Source: Streptomyces jeddahensis (GTDB lineage: Bacteria > Actinomycetota > Actinomycetes > Streptomycetales > Streptomycetaceae). Taken from it: DNA of 64,000 bases. Every line of letters begins with the position of its first letter. Position 1 is the stretch's first letter. This document shows, piece by piece, positions 16,861 to 23,079 of this stretch. The stretch covers positions 62,001 to 126,000 of the forward strand of contig NZ_LOHS01000075.1 of NCBI RefSeq assembly GCF_001642995.1, read 5' to 3'. The notes beneath the pieces are model-generated. The model was not told the origin of the DNA. It searched no databases and was given only the letters and a program-made list of their open reading frames with translations. A program made the translations under genes and the position numbers.

Positions 16861-17212
16861 GCTCAGGCCTCCGGGGCGTGTGCGGGACGGGCTGACGGGC
16901 CCTATGGGCCCAGGTGGGAAGGGGGTGGTGCGCGACAGGCGGGCACGTCCGGAGGCATCTGGGATCACAGGGATCCTGAGACCGATACGTTTTCAGAAGC
17001 TTTCCGGTAACGTGGCGGCAACTTAGGGGTGGCTCCGCGCGCTTGTCAATGGTGCTCACAAGCAGGGATGTTGAGCAGATCGTGCCCCAATTGAAACGTG
17101 TCACGGCCGGGTCGGATTCCGGGCAGTGCTGTTACTGTCTTCCGGAAATTTTTGATCAGTGGCCGTAACGACCGGACGACTGCCTGCCGTCCCCGATCGC
17201 CTGCGAGGTGCC
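16861..17212. promoter_or_regulatory. Divergent promoter region of the xylan locus
   Basis: This 352-bp region drives the importer operon leftward and the esterase rightward. It is locally AT-richer. Notable elements are GAAGCTTTC at 16996-17004 inside TTTTCAGAAGCTTTCC, and TCTTCCGGAAATTT at 17138-17151 with the palindrome TTCCGGAA next to the esterase. No local regulator gene accompanies this locus, so a distant repressor is likely. No gene is seen inside. Confidence 0.4.
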
Positions 17213-18202
17213 GTGCCCGCCTTCGACCTCCCGCCGGACGAGCTGGAGCGACACCGTCCCGCACTCGACGAGCCCGCCGACTTCGACGCCTTCTGGCAGG
17301 ACACCCTGAAGCAGGCGGAACAAGACGAGCCGCTTGTCTCGGTGCAACCCGTGGACAACGGCCTTCGGCTGGTCGACAGCTGGGACGTGACGTTCCGCGG
17401 ATTCGCCGGTGAACCGGTGCGCGCCTGGTACAGCCGCCCCGCCGGGGTGTCGGGTGTCCTGCCCGCCGTCGTCGAGTACGCGGGCTACGGGCGCGGCCGC
17501 GGCCTCGCGCACGAACGGCTCACCTGGGCCGCCGCCGGATACGCGCACCTGCTCATGGACAACAGGGGACAGGGCGACCAGTACGGCTGCGGCGGAGCCA
17601 CCCCGGACCCGCACGCCTCCGCGCCCGGCGGCCCGGGACCGGCCGCGCGCGGCCTGCTCTCACCGCACGACTACCACTACCGGCGGCTCATCACGGACGC
17701 GGTGCGCGCGGTCGCGGCCGTGCGCACGCTGCCGGGCGTGGACGGCGCGCGCGTGGCCGCCGTCGGCAACAGCCAGGGCGGCGGCCTCGCCCTGGCCGTC
17801 GCCGGACTCGTACCGGACCTGGCGGCGGTGGCGGTGAGCGCCCCGTTCCTGTGCGGCATCCACCGCGCGCTGAACCTCACGGACGCCCCTCCCTACGGCG
17901 AGATCACCGCCTATCTCTCGGTACACCGCGAGGCTGTCGACGCTGCCATGCGCACCCTCTCCTACATGGAGGGCGCCTCCTTCGCCCGCCGCGCCCAGGC
18001 TCCCGCCCATTTCGGCGTCGGCCTGCGCGACACGGTCTGCCCGCCCAGCGGCGCGTACTCCGCCTTCAACCGCTACGGCGAACTGACCGGCAGCGCCCCG
18101 CCCCGCGTGATACACACGTATCCCTTCAACGGTCACGAGCACGGCGACGCCGTGCACGTACGCAAGCAACTGTCGTGGGTGCGCGAGGTGCTGGGCGACT
18201 GA
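17213..18202 (+). CDS. CE7-family acetylxylan esterase / cephalosporin C deacetylase
   Basis: The protein is 329 residues from GTG 17213. This start places MPAFDLPPDEL at the N-terminus as in other CE7 enzymes; GTG 17159 would add 18 residues. It is an alpha/beta hydrolase with DNRGQG before the nucleophile elbow VGNSQGGG (Ser187), then Asp273 in GLRDTVCPP and His310 in GHEHGD. CE7 enzymes remove acetyl groups from short xylo-oligosaccharides inside the cell. It is divergent from the oligosaccharide importer operon, adding deacetylation to debranching and xylosidase steps. Confidence 0.93.
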   Translation: MPAFDLPPDELERHRPALDEPADFDAFWQDTLKQAEQDEPLVSVQPVDNGLRLVDSWDVTFRGFAGEPVRAWYSRPAGVSGVLPAVVEYAGYGRGRGLAHERLTWAAAGYAHLLMDNRGQGDQYGCGGATPDPHASAPGGPGPAARGLLSPHDYHYRRLITDAVRAVAAVRTLPGVDGARVAAVGNSQGGGLALAVAGLVPDLAAVAVSAPFLCGIHRALNLTDAPPYGEITAYLSVHREAVDAAMRTLSYMEGASFARRAQAPAHFGVGLRDTVCPPSGAYSAFNRYGELTGSAPPRVIHTYPFNGHEHGDAVHVRKQLSWVREVLGD

Positions 18203-18220
18203 GACGACGTCTGCGAGCGC

Positions 18221-18242
18221 GGCGGTCAGCAGGGCAACCGCC
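18221..18242 (+). terminator. Weak hairpin after the esterase gene
   Basis: GGCGGT-N10-ACCGCC lies 19 bp past the esterase stop and has no T-run. It is a possible but weak end signal. Confidence 0.25.
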
Positions 18243-18360
18243 CTCAAGCGCCACTACGCCAAGTCCGCCCCCAACGCAACACCCCTGTCCTCACACCGCC
18301 TTGCCGGGCTACTCTCAGAATCCCCACAACGTCCTTCCGCACCGGCCTCGTTGGGACAGC

Positions 18361-21024
18361 ATGACCGCCACTCCGCTCGTTCAGCCGCCGACGCCGCCCA
18401 GGCCGCCCCTGTTGCTCGAGCGCGAGCTGGAGCTTGCCGCGGCCGCCCGAGCCGTCGACACCCTCCTCTGCCCCGCTCGCCCGGAAGGCGGCGTGCTCGT
18501 CTATACGGGAGAGGCGGGCGTCGGCAAGACGGCGTTGCTCGGCGCGGTGCGCACCACGGCCGAGAATCGCTGCACGGTGTGGTCGGCCCGCGGCAGCCAG
18601 GCGACGACGTCGTTGCCCTTCCACCTCGTACGGCAACTGCTGCATCCCGTACTCGACGGGCTCAGCGCGAAAGAGGCGCGCGAACTCCTCGCCGAGGATT
18701 ACGAGATCGCGGGCCCCGCCGTCGGCCTGGCCCCCGCGAGTGGTCCGCCGACCTGTCCGCAGGGCGTATGCGAAGGACTCGGCCGGCTGGTCGGCCGTCT
18801 CGCGTGCAGCCACGGCCCTCTGGTCCTCATCGTCGACGACGCCCACTGGGCCGACACCGAATCGCTGTGCTGGCTGTCGTCGTTCAGCGCGGGCGTGTCC
18901 GGGCTGCCGCTGCTGATCGTCGTCGCCCACCGCCCACCGGAGCTCTACGGCAGCGAGCTCGGGCATCTCACCGCCGTGGGAGAGGCCGCACGGATGCGCG
19001 TCACCCTGCAGGCCTTCACTCCGGAGGCCACCGCGGAACTGGTGCGCGACGCGCTCGGCACAGGCGCCGACGCATCCTTCTGCCGCGAGGTATGGGCGGT
19101 CACCGGTGGCAACCCGTACGAGACCGTCGAACTGCTGGAGAAGGTCCGCTCCCGTGACATCAAGCCCGTGGCGGAATCAGCGGATCTGCTGCGCGGGATC
19201 GGCGCCACGGCGCGCGGACGCGGGCTCATCGACAGACTCGAGCAGCTCGGCGCCGACGCCACCAGGTTCGCGTGGGCCGCAGCCGTACTCGGCACGGACA
19301 TCTCGCTGGAACTGGTCCAGAGCCTGGCCGGGCTGGGAGCGGCGCAGGCCGCCGACTGCCTGGCCAGGCTGCGCGACGCTCGCATACTGACGGCCAGCGA
19401 TCCGCTGGAGTTCGTGCATTCCCAGATCGCCACCGCCGTGTACCGCGCGATCCCGCCGGCCACCCGCACCGCCATGCACGGCAGCGCCGCCTGGCTCACC
19501 ACCCAGGCGGGCCTCGGCCCGGCAGCAGCGTCCCGCCACCTCCTGGAGGTCCAGCCCGACGACGACCCCGAGGTCGTACAGCAGTTGCGCGCAGCTGCCG
19601 CCGAACACCTCGCGGTCGGCGCCCCGGACGCCGCCCGGCGCTGCCTGGAGCGGGCCCTGCGCGAGCCCCCGCACGGGCGCCTGCGCGCCCAGGTCCACTA
19701 CGAACTGGGCTGCGCCACCCTCCACACCTCGCTGCCGACCACGGTGCGCCACCTGCGCGCCGCACTCGATCTGCCAGGGCTCGACGACGACCTGCGTGTC
19801 GACGCCACCTGCCGTCTCGCCCAGACCCTCGCCCACAACAACGAGATGCGCGAGGCCGCCGCCTCCGTCAAGGCGGCGCTCGCCCACACTCCGCCCGGAC
19901 TCGGCCGGTTACGCCTGCAGGCGGCGCATTTCATGTACGAGGCGTGCCGCGGGGAAGAGGACGACGGCCAGGGCCGCGCACGGCGGCTGGCCGCGCTCGC
20001 CGACCACCTGCCGGGCAGCACCAACGCCGAACGCGCCCTGCTCACCGTCCGCGCCTTCGACGCGATGCTGCGCGGCGAGGACGCCGGCCATGTCGCATCC
20101 CTCTGCGACCGCGCCCTCGACGGCGGCCGCCCGCCCCGCGGCCTCGGCTGGACGGACACCGAGTGGGGCTGCGAATACCCCGTGCTGATCGGCATCAACT
20201 GCACCTACACCGACCAGCTGGACCGGGCCGAGGACCTCTTCACCGAGGCCCTGCTCTCGTACGAGATATCCGGCTGGAAAGGCGTTCACCTGGCCCTGGT
20301 GTACACGCTCATGGGCGGCGTGCACCGGCGCCGCGGCAGGCTGGCCGAAGCAGAAACCTTCCTGCGCGAGGGGTTGCGCCACGCCGACCGCGTCGGGGCC
20401 GGATTGCCGGTCCACTGGGACGCGGCATGCAGGCTCATCGACACCCTGCTGGCCCGAGGCCGCACCGAAGAGGCCCAGCGGATCGCCGACGAGTACGACT
20501 TCGCACCCCCGTACCCCGACCTGGTCGTGTGTCCCGACGTCCGCACCGTCCGCGCCCGGCTGCTGCTCGCCCAGGGGCGCCCGAAGGACGCGGTCGTGGA
20601 GCTCGAGGCGGCCGGAGCCGCACTCGAGGCACGCGGCCGCCACAACACCGTGTGCGCCCCATGGGCCCTCGAACTGGCCCGGGCCCTCGCCCGCGACGAC
20701 CCCGGCCGCGCCGCGTCGCTCGCCGCCCGGGCCCGGCAGCACGCAGAACGCTTCGGCACCGACACCGCCGTGGGCGAATCCCTGCGCTGCGCCGCCGCCG
20801 TGGCGGACCCGGACGCCGCCGCACCGCTCCTCGCCCAGGCCGTCGCCCGCCTCGCCGCGTCACCGTCGACGTACGAACACGCCCTCGCGCGCGTTGAGTA
20901 CGGCCTGCTGACCGGCAACCCCGCTGAACTGCGCCGCGGCTTCGAGCTCGCCGAGAGGTGCGGCGCCGACACCCTCGCCGCCCGGGCCTGGCAGGCGCTG
21001 GCCTCGGGACAGCCACGCACTTGA
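18361..21024 (+). CDS. LAL-type STAND ATPase lacking the LuxR DNA-binding domain
   Basis: The protein is 887 residues from ATG 18361. Residues 20-330 are a STAND ATPase with Walker A GEAGVGKTAL and Walker B VLIVDDAHWAD. The rest is a long helical TPR-like region with repeated A-E-R-x-L and A-R-A patterns. Members of the LAL family normally end with a LuxR helix-turn-helix (about 60 residues). Here the chain stops at ALASGQPRT, about where that domain would begin, and no such domain is found in any frame in the 120 bp that follow. It may act by protein contact or be a truncated regulator. It starts 158 bp after the esterase and may or may not belong to the xylan locus. Confidence 0.8.
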   Translation: MTATPLVQPPTPPRPPLLLERELELAAAARAVDTLLCPARPEGGVLVYTGEAGVGKTALLGAVRTTAENRCTVWSARGSQATTSLPFHLVRQLLHPVLDGLSAKEARELLAEDYEIAGPAVGLAPASGPPTCPQGVCEGLGRLVGRLACSHGPLVLIVDDAHWADTESLCWLSSFSAGVSGLPLLIVVAHRPPELYGSELGHLTAVGEAARMRVTLQAFTPEATAELVRDALGTGADASFCREVWAVTGGNPYETVELLEKVRSRDIKPVAESADLLRGIGATARGRGLIDRLEQLGADATRFAWAAAVLGTDISLELVQSLAGLGAAQAADCLARLRDARILTASDPLEFVHSQIATAVYRAIPPATRTAMHGSAAWLTTQAGLGPAAASRHLLEVQPDDDPEVVQQLRAAAAEHLAVGAPDAARRCLERALREPPHGRLRAQVHYELGCATLHTSLPTTVRHLRAALDLPGLDDDLRVDATCRLAQTLAHNNEMREAAASVKAALAHTPPGLGRLRLQAAHFMYEACRGEEDDGQGRARRLAALADHLPGSTNAERALLTVRAFDAMLRGEDAGHVASLCDRALDGGRPPRGLGWTDTEWGCEYPVLIGINCTYTDQLDRAEDLFTEALLSYEISGWKGVHLALVYTLMGGVHRRRGRLAEAETFLREGLRHADRVGAGLPVHWDAACRLIDTLLARGRTEEAQRIADEYDFAPPYPDLVVCPDVRTVRARLLLAQGRPKDAVVELEAAGAALEARGRHNTVCAPWALELARALARDDPGRAASLAARARQHAERFGTDTAVGESLRCAAAVADPDAAAPLLAQAVARLAASPSTYEHALARVEYGLLTGNPAELRRGFELAERCGADTLAARAWQALASGQPRT

Positions 21025-21090
21025 AGAAACGTTCACCCCGCACGATCACGGCAAGGCCCGCACACAGCCTGCCGATCGAGAGGAGGGGCC

Positions 21091-21122
21091 CGGTACGGCC
21101 ACGGCGGCGCCGTGCCGTACCG
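21091..21122. terminator. Bidirectional terminator between convergent genes
   Basis: CGGTACGG-C-CACGGC pairs with GCCGTG-CCGTACCG around a GGC loop, a 14-bp stem with one bulge. It lies between the LAL-like gene (ends 21024) and the SDR gene (ends 21145) and probably serves both. Confidence 0.7.
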
Positions 21123-21144
21123 ACCCCGAGTGCCGTGCGTTGCT

Positions 21145-21912
21145 TCAGACGGCGGCCCAGCCGTCGTCGACGGGGAGGATGGCGCCGTTGACGAAGGCGG
21201 CGGCGTCGGAGGCGAGGAAGACGATGGCGTCGGCCTGCTCCTCGGCGGTGCCCATCCGGCCGATGTTGGCGCCGATGAACTGGCCGATCAGCGCGGGGCC
21301 GTGGGCCTCCGCGCTGGCGTCGACCTGGATGCTGGTCATCGTGGGGCCCGGGGCGATGGCGTTGGCGCGGATGCCCTGCTTGCGGTACATGACGGCGAGG
21401 TTCTTGACCAGGCCGACGATGCCGTGCTTGGAGGCGGTGTAGGCCGCGCCGGCGGCGCTGCCGCGCAGGCCGGCCTCGGACGCGGTGAAGACGATCGACC
21501 CGCTGCCCGCGGACAGCATGTGCGGCAGCACGGCGCGGGTCAGCAGGAACGGAGCGGTCAGGTTGATCCGTATGACGCGCTCCCACTCGCTGTCGTCGGT
21601 CTCGCCCAGAGCCGACATGCGGTCCATGATGCCGGCGTTGTTCACCAGCACGTCGATGCCGCCGAACGCCTCCACGGCCGTGGCGACGACATGGTCGACC
21701 ACCTGCTGGTCACTGAGATCACCGACGACCGCGCGGGCGTCGCCTCCCGCGTCCTCGACCGCCTTGACGGTCTCCTCGGCGCCGTCCCGGTTCAGGTCCG
21801 CGGCGAGGACCTTCGCGCCCTCGGCGGCGAGCTTCAGGGCCGCGGCCCGGCCGATCCCCGAACCCGCTCCGGTGACGATGACGCCGCGCCCCTGAAGGCC
21901 GGTGCTGCTCAT
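21145..21912 (-). CDS. Short-chain dehydrogenase/reductase (classical SDR)
   Basis: The protein is 255 residues from ATG 21912, with AAGGAG nine bases upstream. It shows the classical SDR set: cofactor loop GAGSGIG, NNAGIM, catalytic Ser in VFTASEAG, and Tyr-x-x-x-Lys in AAYTASKHG, followed by APGPTMTS. The substrate is unknown. It is divergent from a MarR regulator with an inverted repeat between them, so it is probably repressed by MarR and induced by a small molecule such as a phenolic or reactive carbonyl. Confidence 0.9.
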   Translation of the reverse strand: MSSTGLQGRGVIVTGAGSGIGRAAALKLAAEGAKVLAADLNRDGAEETVKAVEDAGGDARAVVGDLSDQQVVDHVVATAVEAFGGIDVLVNNAGIMDRMSALGETDDSEWERVIRINLTAPFLLTRAVLPHMLSAGSGSIVFTASEAGLRGSAAGAAYTASKHGIVGLVKNLAVMYRKQGIRANAIAPGPTMTSIQVDASAEAHGPALIGQFIGANIGRMGTAEEQADAIVFLASDAAAFVNGAILPVDDGWAAV

Positions 21913-22071
21913 GCGGTGCTCCTTGTTGTCGTGCGGTGTCTTGCCCGTGTTGCTCTGTGCGCGCCCGGGCGCTCCCTGTGCTGGGCCGGAGAGGGCGCCA
22001 TGCAGGTGTCGCCTGCGGGCGGGACGGCGAGGCTCACAGCTTGATTGCTTCACTCACGTAAGCACGGCCGT

Positions 22072-22094
22072 ATTACTTGAGTCAAGCAAGTAAT
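22072..22094. promoter_or_regulatory. MarR operator
   Basis: ATTACTTG-N7-CAAGTAAT is a perfect 8-bp inverted repeat, nested with CTTGA-G-TCAAG (22076-22086). It lies 14 bases before the marR start. It probably overlaps the marR promoter and gives autorepression and control of the SDR gene. Confidence 0.65.
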
Positions 22095-22107
22095 GTAGGA
22101 TGGGGGT

Positions 22108-22626
22108 ATGCCCACAGCGCCGCGACCAACCACTCCCGTCTCGACGGATGTGGCCGAGATCGAGCGAGCCCTCAGCCGCATCGTGTATCTGACCAGCCGA
22201 GTCCGGCAGCACGACCGCCTCATGGCCCGGGCTGGAGTGCCGCTCGACCGTGCCGCAGTGGCGCTCCTGCGGCAGATCTACGATGCCGAGCCCCTCCGCC
22301 CCAGCGAGCTGGCCGCGCGGCTGGCCGTGGAGGCGTCCCATGTCACCCGGCAGGTGCAGCAGTTGCAGAAGGCCGGTTACCTGACCCGCGTCCCGGACCC
22401 CGACGACCGCCGCGCTCAGCTCATCCAGCTCACTTCCCTCGGCCGCGATGCGGTCGAGCGCATCCGCGATGCCGGTCGCCGGAGTATGGAGGCGGCGCTG
22501 GCCGCGTGGTCGCCCGAGGAGCTGAGGCAGCTCGCCACCCTGTTCCACCGGATGGTCGACGACTTCCTCGCCTACAAGGACGGCGAGGAGACTCCGGAAA
22601 GCGCAGAGGCGTCAGCCGCCGGCTGA
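22108..22626 (+). CDS. MarR-family transcriptional regulator
   Basis: The protein is 172 residues from ATG 22108. The winged helix-turn-helix runs over residues 45-115, with LRPSELAARLAVEASHVTRQ as the recognition region and the wing motif VPDPDDRRAQLIQLT containing the D-x-R signature of MarR proteins. The flanking helices form the dimer. It is divergent from an SDR gene and preceded by an inverted-repeat operator. The inducer is unknown. Confidence 0.9.
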   Translation: MPTAPRPTTPVSTDVAEIERALSRIVYLTSRVRQHDRLMARAGVPLDRAAVALLRQIYDAEPLRPSELAARLAVEASHVTRQVQQLQKAGYLTRVPDPDDRRAQLIQLTSLGRDAVERIRDAGRRSMEAALAAWSPEELRQLATLFHRMVDDFLAYKDGEETPESAEASAAG

Positions 22627-22689
22627 GCGCAGGGTCCGCGTCGCGGAGTTGGTACGGTCGCCGTCCCGGCATCCCGTGGAAGGAAAGAC

Positions 22690-23005
22690 GATCAGGTGAC
22701 GGCCCGTATCGAGCTGGACGCAGCACGACACCGGTCCGTGGCTCGCCCGCCCCGCGTGGCGCGTACCACCCTGTGCAGTCGGTGCCGGCCGAGTTGGCCT
22801 CCGCATCGTGGGCGTCGTGGCGCTCGGCGATCGCCATGACGCCGTCCACGGGCCCCACGCCCAGCATGGCCGACAACTCCGGTCCGGGGAGCAGCCAGGT
22901 CAACCACCCGGCGACGGCAAGGCTGACCACCGCTCCGAGCGCGGCCGCGCCCCGCGCCAACTGCCGTGCGCTCGCTGCATGTCCCCCCGCTCCAGGTGCT
23001 GACAC
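22690..23005 (-). pseudogene. Possible remnant of a small membrane protein
   Basis: The 453-bp gap between marR and the nucleotidase gene has no intact gene. On the minus strand from 23005 a frame reads as one membrane helix (VVSLAVAGWLTWLLPGP) followed by LGVGPVDG and EANSAGTDCTGWYAP. This resembles small Streptomyces membrane proteins with a G-T-x-C-T-G motif. The downstream part loses sense and continues antisense over marR, so a decayed or truncated copy is likely. The family likeness is from memory. Confidence 0.3.
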
Positions 23006-23008
23006 GGA

Positions 23009-23048
23009 TGCCGACGCTTTCAGAGACGCGTGCCTGAAAGCGTCGGCA
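23009..23048 (-). terminator. Strong hairpin terminator after the nucleotidase gene
   Basis: TGCCGACGCTTTCAG and its exact reverse complement form a perfect 15-bp stem with a 10-base loop, 31 bp past the stop of the leftward gene ending at 23080. There is no T-run, as is common in high-GC terminators. Confidence 0.75.
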
Positions 23049-23079
23049 GAACCACGTATTCCGATACGTACGTCGGGAG

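Noticed and set aside
19272..20897. 541-codon plus-strand frame inside the LAL-like gene
   Set aside because: It is the second frame of a gene with clear Walker motifs; very Arg/Pro-rich translation.
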